DNA of 64,000 nt, taken from NCBI GenBank assembly GCA_018241225.1, contig JAFEEG010000041.1, positions 1 to 64,000 of the forward strand. The letters are read 5' to 3'. The translations under genes were made by a program, and so were the position numbers. This DNA comes from Pseudomonadota bacterium (GTDB lineage: Bacteria > Pseudomonadota > Gammaproteobacteria > Burkholderiales > Burkholderiaceae_C). The notes under the pieces are model-generated. The model ran no database searches. It was not told the DNA's origin and saw only the letters and a list, made by a program, of their open reading frames with translations. This document shows positions 1 through 7,163 of the stretch, in pieces (position 1 is the first letter of the stretch; every line of letters begins with the position of its first letter).

Positions 1-220
1 AGCCGATGGCAACGTTGTAGCGGCGCACCGCTTGACCCTCTGCCATGTCCACCAGCGCCACCTTGTGCGCCTGCGGCACCTTCTCGCGCAGCGTCAGGCC
101 CGAGGGGAAGACGGTGCCCGCGGGCAGGCCGCCGTCGTTGGCAACGATCGCGACGTTGTCGCGCTCGTCCATGGTGATGTACAGGGGCGCGCGAGCGGCG
201 CTGCTTGCTTGTGGGTCCAT
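1..220 (-). CDS. garD: galactarate dehydratase, N-terminal part (runs off left edge)
   Basis: Partial gene: the start codon is CAT at 218-220 and the reading frame leaves the window at base 1, so about 73 residues are visible. The translated N-terminus aligns by eye with the SAF domain of E. coli GarD (DNVAIV-NDGGL-AGT-FP-GL pattern, then IPQ/VPQ-HKVAL-D). GarD-type enzymes of the UxaA/altronate dehydratase family dehydrate galactarate to 5-keto-4-deoxy-D-glucarate. It lies 32 bp downstream of the talarate/galactarate dehydratase on the same strand, so the two probably share a transcript. No strong ribosome site is visible. Substrate could also be a related aldarate or aldonate because only the N-terminal domain is seen. 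Confidence 0.85.
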   Translation of the reverse strand, partial: MDPQASSAARAPLYITMDERDNVAIVANDGGLPAGTVFPSGLTLREKVPQAHKVALVDMAEGQAVRRYNVAIG

Positions 221-252
221 GATCGGTTGCTCAGGCACTGCGGATTTTGATG

Positions 253-1404
253 TCAGGCACGCTTGCCGACTTCGGTGACCTCGCGCGTCCATGCGCGGGC
301 CTGCTCACTCAGGCTCAGCCCCAGGCCTGGTCGCGTGGGCACGATCATTCGGCCATCCTTGATCTCGAGCCGCTCGTTGAACAGCGGCTCGAGCCAGTCG
401 AAATGCTCGACCCAGGGCTCCGTCGGGTAGATGGCCCCCAGGTGCACGTGCAGCTCCATGGCGAAATGCGGGCCGAGCATCAGCCCGGCGTGCTCGGCCT
501 GCGAGGCGATCTTCAGGAAGGGCGTGATGCCGCCGACACGCGGCGCGTCGGGCATGAGGTAGTCGGCCGCGCGATGGCGAATGAGCTCGCCATGCTCGGC
601 CACGCTGGTGAGCATCTCTCCGGTGGCAATGGGCGTATCGAAGGTTGCCGCCAGTGCCGCGTGGCCTTCGTTGTCATACGCATCGAGCGGCTCCTCGATC
701 CACACCAGGTTGAACTGCTCGAAGATTCGGCACATGCGCTGGGCTGTCGGGCGATCCCATTGCTGGTTGGCGTCGACCATGATCGGCACGTGTTCGCCCA
801 GGTGCTTGCGAACCGCCTCCACGCGCTGGATGTCCAGCTTGCCATCGGGCTGGCCCACCTTGAGCTTGATGCCACCGATGCCGCGCTCGCGGGAGGCCGC
901 GGCATTGACGACCAGCTGCTCGATGGGCGTATGCAGGAAGCCGCCCGAGGTGTTGTAGCACTGGACCGAGTCGCGCTGCGATCCCAGCAGCTTGGAAAGC
1001 GACAGCCCCGCGCGACGCGCCTTGAGGTCATACAGCGCAACGTCGAAGGCGCCGATGGCCTGCGTCGACATGCCGCTGCGCCCGACCGACGCGCCGGCCC
1101 AGCACAGCTTGGTCCACAGCTTGGAGATGTCGCTGGGATCCTCGCCGATCAATGCGGGCGCGATTTCCTTGGCATGCGCGAACTGCCCGGGGCCGCCCGC
1201 GCGCTTCGAGTAGCTCAAGCCCAGGCCCTGGTGGCCGTCCTTGCTCTGGATCTCCACGAAGAGCATCGCGATCTCGGTCATCGGCTTTTGCCGGCCGGTG
1301 AGTACCTTCGCATCGCTGATCGGCGTGGCCAGCGGCAGGTAGCACGAGGAGATGCGCATCCAGGCGATGCTGTCGTTGGAGGCGCTGGAAGTGATGGCTG
1401 TCAT
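253..1404 (-). CDS. L-talarate/galactarate dehydratase (enolase superfamily)
   Basis: A 383-residue enzyme of the mandelate racemase subgroup, resembling Salmonella TalrD/GalrD along its whole length. Such enzymes dehydrate L-talarate and galactarate to 5-keto-4-deoxyglucarate in the cytoplasm. Visible signatures are the N-terminal ATPISDAKVLTGRQKP segment, the KxK base pair (K180 and K182 in GGIKLKVGQP), metal ligands D211 (DANQQWDR), E237 (WIEEPLDAYD) and E263 (ATGEML), and catalytic H313 (GPHFAMELH). Length matches the family. It sits between a Bug-type receptor and garD on one strand, with a 49-bp gap to the receptor, indicating an aldarate-utilisation operon. Start chosen as the most upstream ATG; its ribosome site is weak. 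Confidence 0.9.
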   Translation of the reverse strand: MTAITSSASNDSIAWMRISSCYLPLATPISDAKVLTGRQKPMTEIAMLFVEIQSKDGHQGLGLSYSKRAGGPGQFAHAKEIAPALIGEDPSDISKLWTKLCWAGASVGRSGMSTQAIGAFDVALYDLKARRAGLSLSKLLGSQRDSVQCYNTSGGFLHTPIEQLVVNAAASRERGIGGIKLKVGQPDGKLDIQRVEAVRKHLGEHVPIMVDANQQWDRPTAQRMCRIFEQFNLVWIEEPLDAYDNEGHAALAATFDTPIATGEMLTSVAEHGELIRHRAADYLMPDAPRVGGITPFLKIASQAEHAGLMLGPHFAMELHVHLGAIYPTEPWVEHFDWLEPLFNERLEIKDGRMIVPTRPGLGLSLSEQARAWTREVTEVGKRA

Positions 1405-1453
1405 GAGGATGGGTGAGTGAGCGGGCAGGGCGTGCCTGGGGTCTGTGGGGCAA

Positions 1454-2413
1454 TCAGTCGATCGTGATGTTTCCGGCCTCGATCACCTGCTTCCACCGGG
1501 CGTATTCCTTCTTCTGGAACTCGGCGAACTGGGCAGGCGTGTTGGCCACCATCTCGAAGCCGATGGCGGTGAAGGGCTCCTTCACGGCAGGATCGTTGAG
1601 GGCCTCGACAAAGGCGGCCTGGGCCTTGTCACGCAGCGCGGGCGGCAGACCCTTGGGCGCGACGATGGCCTGCCAGGAAGCCACTTCCACGTTCTTGACG
1701 CCAGCTTCTGCCAGTGTCGGCACGTCCGGCAGCAGGGGCGAGCGCTTGGGGCTGGTGATGGCCAGGGCGCGCATCTTTCCGGCCTTGATGTACTGGTACA
1801 CCGCGTTGATGTTCTGGAACGAGGCGTCCACCTGGCCGCCCATCAGGTCGGTTTGCGCTGGCGCACCGCCCTTGTAGGGCACGTGGATGCCCTTGGTTCC
1901 GCTCTGCTGCCAGAACAGCTCGGCCGTGAGGTGGTCGCTCGAGCCGTTGCCCGCCGAGGCGAAACTCATCTTGCCCGGATGGGCCTTCTCGAAGGCGATG
2001 ACATCGGCCACGCTCTTGTGCGGGGAATTGGTCGGCACCACCAGCACATTGGGGGAGGCCACGGCCACAGTGATGAGGTCGAAGTCCTTCAGCGGGTCGT
2101 ACTGCAGGCCCTTGATCAGATGCGGCACGATGACCAAGGGACCCAGGGACGTCACCAGGAAGGTATAGCCATCAGCCGGCGCGCGCTTGACGAAGGTGGC
2201 CCCGATGGTGCCCGTGGCACCGGCCCGGTTGTCCACCACGAAGGTCTGCTTGAACTTCTCCATCAGCTTCGGGCTGACGGCACGCGCCACCTGGTCGGTC
2301 GAGCCACCGGGCGGGAAGGGCACGACCAGCGTGACGGACTTGTCCGGCCAGTTCTGGGCCTGGGCGGCCAGGACGGTGGCACTGATCGCAATGGATGCCA
2401 GCAGTTTCTTCAT
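1454..2413 (-). CDS. Bug-type tripartite tricarboxylate transporter receptor
   Basis: A 319-residue periplasmic substrate-binding protein of the TctC/Bug family. It has a signal peptide (residues 1-19, hydrophobic core then AQAQ) and the family landmarks VPFPPGGSTDQVAR (about 31-44), NRAGATGTIGA, HVPYKGGAPAQTDLMGGQVDA and the SPKRSPLLPDVPTLAEAGV segment. These proteins bind organic acids for a TctAB-type membrane complex; no tctAB genes are in the window. It leads the minus-strand unit with the two dehydratases, so its ligand is probably an aldaric acid (inference). A GGAG site precedes the ATG. A perfect 14-bp palindrome at 2457-2470, 44 bp upstream, is a likely operator. Confidence 0.92.
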   Translation of the reverse strand: MKKLLASIAISATVLAAQAQNWPDKSVTLVVPFPPGGSTDQVARAVSPKLMEKFKQTFVVDNRAGATGTIGATFVKRAPADGYTFLVTSLGPLVIVPHLIKGLQYDPLKDFDLITVAVASPNVLVVPTNSPHKSVADVIAFEKAHPGKMSFASAGNGSSDHLTAELFWQQSGTKGIHVPYKGGAPAQTDLMGGQVDASFQNINAVYQYIKAGKMRALAITSPKRSPLLPDVPTLAEAGVKNVEVASWQAIVAPKGLPPALRDKAQAAFVEALNDPAVKEPFTAIGFEMVANTPAQFAEFQKKEYARWKQVIEAGNITID

Positions 2414-2456
2414 GGGATGTCTCCAGTGTCTGGCGCAACCGCGCGCCGGTAGTTAT

Positions 2457-2470
2457 TGATAACGTTATCA
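2457..2470. promoter_or_regulatory. putative LacI-family operator O1 (perfect palindrome)
   Basis: TGATAACGTTATCA is a perfect 14-bp palindrome with the central CG typical of LacI/GntR-family operators. It lies 44 bp upstream of the receptor start at 2413. Four close variants lie at 2547, 2595, 4694 and 4789. Confidence 0.75.
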
Positions 2471-2546
2471 TTTTCGACGAGTCAATGACCCGCCTGCCTC
2501 GTTGATCGCGCCCTGGGTATGTCCAGAAACTGGCGCGTAGGGCATA

Positions 2547-2560
2547 TGATAGCGTTGTCA
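2547..2560. promoter_or_regulatory. putative LacI-family operator O2
   Basis: TGATAGCGTTGTCA differs from the perfect palindrome O1 at two positions. It is located midway between the divergent receptor and regulator genes and is followed, like O1, by a run of T. Confidence 0.65.
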
Positions 2561-2594
2561 TTTTGAACGTCAACCTCAAAGCGCGCAGCCAATT

Positions 2595-2608
2595 TGTTAT
2601 CGTTGTCA
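2595..2608. promoter_or_regulatory. putative LacI-family operator O3
   Basis: TGTTATCGTTGTCA keeps the conserved CGTTGTCA half and lies 55 bp upstream of the LacI-family gene start at 2664. This suggests autoregulation. Confidence 0.6.
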
Positions 2609-2663
2609 TGCGCCGGATCCGCGACCGGGTCGGCGGACCACGCCTGGAGACTTTCTCGAACCT

Positions 2664-3665
2664 ATGAACCACCCGTCTGCGGCCAAGGCCGCCACCCTGC
2701 ACGATGTCGCCAAAGCCGCGGGGGTGTCGCTCATCACGGCCTCACGCGCTCTGAGCAATCCTGGCGTCGTGTCCGAACGCACGATCGCCAAGGTCCGCGA
2801 GGCGGTCGAGGCAACGGGCTACATCCCCAATCTGCTGGCCGGCGGCCTGAAATCCAAGCGCAGCCTGATGGTGGCCGGCATCGTTCCCGCCCTGGCCGTG
2901 GCCCAGTTCCTGCCGACGGTCCAGACCTTGACCGGCGAGCTGGCGGCGGCCGGCTACCAACTCATACTCGGGCAGACCTACTACGACGCCGACGTGGAAG
3001 AGCAGGTGCTCAACACCATGATCGGGCGCCAACCGGACGGCATCGTCATCACCGGATTGATCCAGTCGCAAAAAGCACGTGACCGGTTGCGCCAGTCCGG
3101 CATCCCGGTGGTGGAAACCTGGGACCTGAGCGAGCGGCCCATCGACATGCTGGTCGGGTTCTCGCACCTGAAGGTCGGCAGCGCCTTGGGCGGATACTTC
3201 TTGAGCAAGGGGTGGCAGCACATCGGTATCGCCAGCGGCGACGACCATCGTGCGCGCATGCGCCGCGACGGCTTCGAGACCGCGCTGGGGCGCAAGGTGC
3301 CCACGGCACTCGTGCCGGCCCCCAGCTCGCTGGAGCTGGGGCGAAAGGCGCTGGGGGAACTGCTGGCGACGGACCCCCATCTGCAGGCGGTGTGCTGCAG
3401 CTCGGATCAGCTGGCCCAGGGCGTGATGGTCGAGGCACTGGCGCGTGGAATGCGGGTGCCCCAGGACCTGGCCATCTGCGGATTCGGCAATGCCGATTTC
3501 AGCGCCCACACCGTGCCGTCGATTTCCACCGTCCACGTCGACGGGCCGGAGATCGGTCGCCTCGCGGCACGGCTGATCATTGATCGTTGCCGAGGCCAGG
3601 CCGTATCGCAGCCCATCGTGGATGTCGGGTTCCGGCTGATCGAGCGACAGAGCACGCTCACCTAG
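2664..3665 (+). CDS. LacI/GntR-type transcriptional regulator
   Basis: A 333-residue LacI-family regulator. The N-terminal helix-turn-helix is at residues 11-33 (LHDVAKAAGVSLITASRALS), followed by the hinge helix ending near TGYIPNLLAGGLKSKRS, then a periplasmic-binding-protein-like effector domain (about 65-333). The effector domain resembles E. coli gluconate repressor GntR rather than LacI (GIPVVETWDL, DMLVGFSH and GFGNADFS segments). It is transcribed divergently from the receptor-dehydratase unit and ends 4 bp from the stop of the second receptor. Five matching operators in its own and the neighbouring intergenic region imply local control, including of itself. The inducer is probably a sugar acid such as galactarate, glucarate or gluconate (inference). 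Confidence 0.9.
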   Translation: MNHPSAAKAATLHDVAKAAGVSLITASRALSNPGVVSERTIAKVREAVEATGYIPNLLAGGLKSKRSLMVAGIVPALAVAQFLPTVQTLTGELAAAGYQLILGQTYYDADVEEQVLNTMIGRQPDGIVITGLIQSQKARDRLRQSGIPVVETWDLSERPIDMLVGFSHLKVGSALGGYFLSKGWQHIGIASGDDHRARMRRDGFETALGRKVPTALVPAPSSLELGRKALGELLATDPHLQAVCCSSDQLAQGVMVEALARGMRVPQDLAICGFGNADFSAHTVPSISTVHVDGPEIGRLAARLIIDRCRGQAVSQPIVDVGFRLIERQSTLT

Positions 3666-3669
3666 GCGA

Positions 3670-4677
3670 CTACTCGAACTTGGCGCCCGAGTCCTTCACG
3701 ACCTTGGCCCACCGTGCCTTCTCGGTCTTGATGAAATCGCCGAACTGGGCCGAGGTGCCCGGACGGTATTCGGCGCCCAGTTCCTGCAGGCGCTTTTGCA
3801 TGTCCGGCGCGGCCAGGATCTTCTCGACGGCGCTGTGCAGGGTCGCCACGACTGGCGCAGGCGTGCCCGCAGGCGCAACGATGCCCTGGAACGAACCGGT
3901 CTCGAAACCCGCGAGGCCGGCTGCCTCGGCGACGGTCGGAATCTCCGGAGCCCCCGGAAAGCGCTTTGCGCTGGAGATGGCCAGGGCCTTGAGCTTGCCG
4001 GCCTTGACCATCGGGTAGGTGGCGACCATGCCGTTGAACAGCAGGTCCGCCTGGCCAGCCATCACGTCGTTGATGGCCTGCGACCCGCCTTTGTAGGGGA
4101 TGTAGGTCCAGACGATGCCGGTGCGCATGGCGAAGTCGATGCCCGCCAGGTGATTGGCGCCGCCCGTGCCCGAGATGGCGAAGTTGATCGAGTTGGGCTT
4201 GGCCTTGGCCAGTGCGATCAGTTCCTTGACGTCCTTGGCGGGCAGCGCAGGATTCGCCGCCAGGATGTGCGGCGAGTACGCAACCAGGCTCACAGGGGCG
4301 AAATCCTTGACCGGGTCGAAGGGCAGGGAAGGAAAGACGCTCGGCGCAATCGCCAGCGAGCCGATGTCGTTGAGCAACAGCGTGAGGCCGTCCGGCGCGG
4401 ACTTGGCGACGAAGTCGGAACCCAGGTTGCCCGTCGCGCCCGCCTTGTTGTCCACCAGGACGTTGGCGCCCAGCGCCTCGGCCAGCTTGGGGGCCAGGAG
4501 TCGCGCAAGGATGTCGGAGGTTCCACCTGCCGGATTGGGCACGATGATCTTGACGGACTTGCCCGAGAAATACGTGGCGCCGGGGTCTGCGGCGCCCGCC
4601 TGCGTCGCTGCGCACAAGGCGCCGGCCGCGACAGCCAGGGCAACGGCCAACTTGCGGCGCTGGATCTGAAAGCTCAT
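3670..4677 (-). CDS. Bug-type tripartite tricarboxylate transporter receptor (second copy)
   Basis: A 335-residue TctC/Bug family periplasmic receptor with a long signal peptide (positively charged start, hydrophobic core about residues 10-28, cleavage near AGA-AD). Family motifs are present: VPNPAGGTSDILARLLAPKL, NKAGATGNLGSDF, YIPYKGGSQAINDVMAGQADL and SAKRFPGAPEIPTVAEAAG. It is clearly diverged from the receptor at 1454-2413, so it is a separate lineage rather than a recent duplicate. It is convergent with the LacI gene, 4 bp between stops. A GGAG site precedes the ATG, and operator O4 lies only 17 bp upstream of the start codon. No membrane subunits are encoded nearby. Confidence 0.92.
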   Translation of the reverse strand: MSFQIQRRKLAVALAVAAGALCAATQAGAADPGATYFSGKSVKIIVPNPAGGTSDILARLLAPKLAEALGANVLVDNKAGATGNLGSDFVAKSAPDGLTLLLNDIGSLAIAPSVFPSLPFDPVKDFAPVSLVAYSPHILAANPALPAKDVKELIALAKAKPNSINFAISGTGGANHLAGIDFAMRTGIVWTYIPYKGGSQAINDVMAGQADLLFNGMVATYPMVKAGKLKALAISSAKRFPGAPEIPTVAEAAGLAGFETGSFQGIVAPAGTPAPVVATLHSAVEKILAAPDMQKRLQELGAEYRPGTSAQFGDFIKTEKARWAKVVKDSGAKFE

Positions 4678-4693
4678 GTCATCTCCAAATATT

Positions 4694-4707
4694 TGGTAAC
4701 GTTGTCA
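4694..4707. promoter_or_regulatory. putative LacI-family operator O4
   Basis: TGGTAACGTTGTCA matches the O1-O5 pattern. Being 17 bp from the start codon of the second receptor, it would overlap that gene's promoter or early transcript. Confidence 0.65.
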
Positions 4708-4788
4708 TTCCAGCGAAAGTAGAGGTAAATGCCTGCTGTTTTCGAATCACCCATGGGCAGGACTCGATCCGTCGCTGACGTGGCTAAA

Positions 4789-4802
4789 TGGTATCGTTGT
4801 CA
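4789..4802. promoter_or_regulatory. putative LacI-family operator O5
   Basis: TGGTATCGTTGTCA lies about 200 bp upstream of gnd and 112 bp upstream of the second receptor start. It could serve either divergent unit or both by looping. Confidence 0.6.
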
Positions 4803-5003
4803 TTTCTGACAGGCAAGCGTTGACGCAAAGGGTTTTCCCGCGAAACGGAGGTTCTGGACCGTGACGAAGTCCGGCCCGTGACTGCCATTGCTGGGAGTTT
4901 CCTACGTCGCGCCAGCTCCATTGGTAGTACAAGATTTGCGAAAGAGTAGTTGCAGCGCGGCCGCGGTTCGGCGGCATTTCGTTGGATCGAAAGGAGAACA
5001 GCC

Positions 5004-6029
5004 ATGCAGCTCGCGATGATCGGACTTGGCCGAATGGGAGCCAGCATGGTGCGGCGCCTTCTCGCCAAAGGCCACGAGTGCGTCGTCTACGACATGCAGC
5101 CCGCGGCCGTGGCGGCATTGCACAGCGCTGGCGCGACCGGTGCCGCGTCGCGCGCAGAACTCGCGGCCAAGACGGAACGCCCACGCGCGATCTGGCTGAT
5201 GGTGCCGGCAGCGGCCGTCGATGCCGAACTCGAACAGCTCAAGCTGCATCTCGATCCGGGCGACATCGTCATCGACGGCGGCAATTCCTACTACCGGGAC
5301 GACATCCGGCGCGCCGAATCGCTGCGGGCGTCCGGGATTCACTACCTCGACGTCGGCACCAGCGGCGGCGTTGCGGGACAGGACCGCGGCTATTGCCTGA
5401 TGGTCGGCGGCCTGCCGGATATCGTCGAACGACTGACCCCGATCTTCGCCGCCTTGGCACCCGGCTTCGATGCGGCGCCCCGAACGCCCGGTCTGTCGGG
5501 TGAGCCGACGCCGGCCGAGCAAGGCTTTCTGCATTGCGGCTCGCACGGCGCCGGCCACTTCGTCAAGATGGTGCACAACGGCATCGAATACGGCCTCATG
5601 GCGGCGTATGCGGAGGGCCTCAACATCCTCAGGAACGCCAACGTGGGCAAGCGTGTGCACTACGTCGACGCCGAGACGACACCGCTGCGCAACCCCGAGT
5701 TCTATCAGTACGACCTCGATTTGCCCGGCATCACCGAACTCTGGCGACGGGGCAGTGTGATTGGTTCGTGGCTGCTCGACCTGACGGCGCACGCATTGCG
5801 CAAGGACGCGGACCTTGCTGCCTTCGGTGGCCGCGTGTCCGATTCGGGCGAGGGTCGCTGGACCATCGAGGCGGCGATCGAAGAGGCGGTGCCGACGCCC
5901 GTGCTGAGCGCGGCGCTCTATCAGCGCTTCACCTCGCGCGGCGAGGGCGATTTTGCCAACCAGGTGCTTTCGGCAATGCGCAAGGAGTTCGGTGGGCACG
6001 TCGAAAAGAAGCCCGGGGGCGCGCAATGA
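5004..6029 (+). CDS. gnd: 6-phosphogluconate dehydrogenase, decarboxylating (short, GndA/YqeC-like type)
   Basis: A 341-residue enzyme of the short 6-phosphogluconate dehydrogenase group, which converts 6-phosphogluconate to ribulose 5-phosphate plus CO2 and is often NAD-linked. Seen directly: the dinucleotide-binding GLGRMG at residues 7-12, DGGNSYYRDD at 91-100, the substrate-binding TSGG at 119-122, and HGAGHFVKMVHNGIEY at 181-196 with the likely catalytic K188. Classical E. coli Gnd is about 470 residues, so this is the shorter lineage. Start ATG at 5004 is chosen over an upstream in-frame start because AAGGAG precedes it by 7 bp. It leads an operon with transaldolase and transketolase and lies downstream of operators O4/O5. 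Confidence 0.9.
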   Translation: MQLAMIGLGRMGASMVRRLLAKGHECVVYDMQPAAVAALHSAGATGAASRAELAAKTERPRAIWLMVPAAAVDAELEQLKLHLDPGDIVIDGGNSYYRDDIRRAESLRASGIHYLDVGTSGGVAGQDRGYCLMVGGLPDIVERLTPIFAALAPGFDAAPRTPGLSGEPTPAEQGFLHCGSHGAGHFVKMVHNGIEYGLMAAYAEGLNILRNANVGKRVHYVDAETTPLRNPEFYQYDLDLPGITELWRRGSVIGSWLLDLTAHALRKDADLAAFGGRVSDSGEGRWTIEAAIEEAVPTPVLSAALYQRFTSRGEGDFANQVLSAMRKEFGGHVEKKPGGAQ

Positions 6030-6066
6030 ACGCGCGCGCCGCATCACCGTCCACCCTGGAGACGAC

Positions 6067-7146
6067 ATGAATGCCAATACGCAAAAGCTGCAGGCACTCG
6101 GCCAGAGCCTGTGGCTCGACAACATCAGCCGACAGATGCTCAACGACGGAACGCTTGCGCGCTACATCGGCGAGCTCTCGATCACGGGCTTGACCTCGAA
6201 CCCCACCATCTTCGAACACGCCATCGGCAAGGGCGCGGCCTACGATGTACAGATCGCGCCGCTCTCGCGCGCCGGGCGCTTCGGCGAAGATCTTTTCAAC
6301 CAGCTCGCGCTCAGTGACCTGGTGCGTGCCGCGGATCTGTTCAAGCCGGTGCATGACGCCACCGGCGGCGTCGACGGCTGGGTGTCGCTCGAGCTGTCGC
6401 CGCTTCTCGTCGACGATTCGGACACGAGCATCGAATCTGCCGCGCGCCTTCATGAAGCAGCCGCGCGGCCCAACCTCTACATCAAGATTCCGGGAACGAA
6501 GGCCGGCGTGAAGGCGATCGAGGAGTCGATCTTCGCCGGCGTTCCGATCAACGTGACGCTCCTGTTCTCGCGCGAGCAGTATCTTGCTTCGGCCGAGGCC
6601 TACCTGCGAGGAATCGAGCGGCGACTTTCCGCCGGAAAGAGCGCGCAGGTCGATTCGGTCGCGTCGCTCTTCGTGAGTCGCTGGGACGTCGCCGTGAAGG
6701 ACCGTGTGCCGGCCGGGGAGCGCAACCGCCTCGGAATCGCCATCGCCCGCCGCACGTACAAGGCGTATCGCGAGCTGCTCCAATCGGCGCGCTGGCAGAA
6801 GCTGGCCGCTGCTGGCGCTCGCCCCCAACGGCTGCTGTTTGGCAGCACCGGCACCAAGGACCCAGACGCGCCGGACACGCTCTACGTCGAGGCGCTCGCC
6901 GCGCCCGACACCGTCAACACCATCCCGGACAAGACGCTGCTGGCGTTCGCCGAGCATGGCAACGTGGGCGCGACGATGCCCGTCGACGGCGGCGATGCCG
7001 AGGCGGTCATTGCCCAGTTCCGCGCTCGCGGTATCGACGATGCCGCGCTCGCCGAGCAGTTGCAGCAGGAAGGCGCCGCCGCATTCGCCAAGTCGTGGAA
7101 GAGCCTGCTGGGCGAGATTGCCGGCAAGGCGGCACGGCTTGCCTGA
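6067..7146 (+). CDS. tal: transaldolase
   Basis: A 359-residue transaldolase of the mycobacterial/cyanobacterial subtype, exchanging a dihydroxyacetone unit between sedoheptulose 7-phosphate and glyceraldehyde 3-phosphate. The ITGLTSNPTIFEHAI segment (about 39-53) and the Schiff-base lysine K140 in LYIKIPGT are visible, as are VNVTLLF-like (INVTLLFS) and SVASLFVSRWD motifs. Start ATG at 6067 is preceded by GGAG with good spacing. An in-frame upstream start would overlap gnd by many codons and is less likely. It begins 37 bp after gnd and ends 17 bp before tkt, fitting a single transcript. Confidence 0.93.
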   Translation: MNANTQKLQALGQSLWLDNISRQMLNDGTLARYIGELSITGLTSNPTIFEHAIGKGAAYDVQIAPLSRAGRFGEDLFNQLALSDLVRAADLFKPVHDATGGVDGWVSLELSPLLVDDSDTSIESAARLHEAAARPNLYIKIPGTKAGVKAIEESIFAGVPINVTLLFSREQYLASAEAYLRGIERRLSAGKSAQVDSVASLFVSRWDVAVKDRVPAGERNRLGIAIARRTYKAYRELLQSARWQKLAAAGARPQRLLFGSTGTKDPDAPDTLYVEALAAPDTVNTIPDKTLLAFAEHGNVGATMPVDGGDAEAVIAQFRARGIDDAALAEQLQQEGAAAFAKSWKSLLGEIAGKAARLA

Positions 7147-7163
7147 AACGAATCGAGGCCCCC

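Larger units (their letters stand above)
4678..5003. promoter_or_regulatory. intergenic control region between divergent receptor and gnd operon
   Basis: These 326 bp separate the minus-strand receptor from the plus-strand gnd-tal-tkt unit. They contain two operator-like sites (4694-4707 and 4789-4802) and an AAGGAG ribosome site for gnd at 4991-4996. I see no convincing sigma-70 hexamer pair and no small open frame with a ribosome site. Confidence 0.5.
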
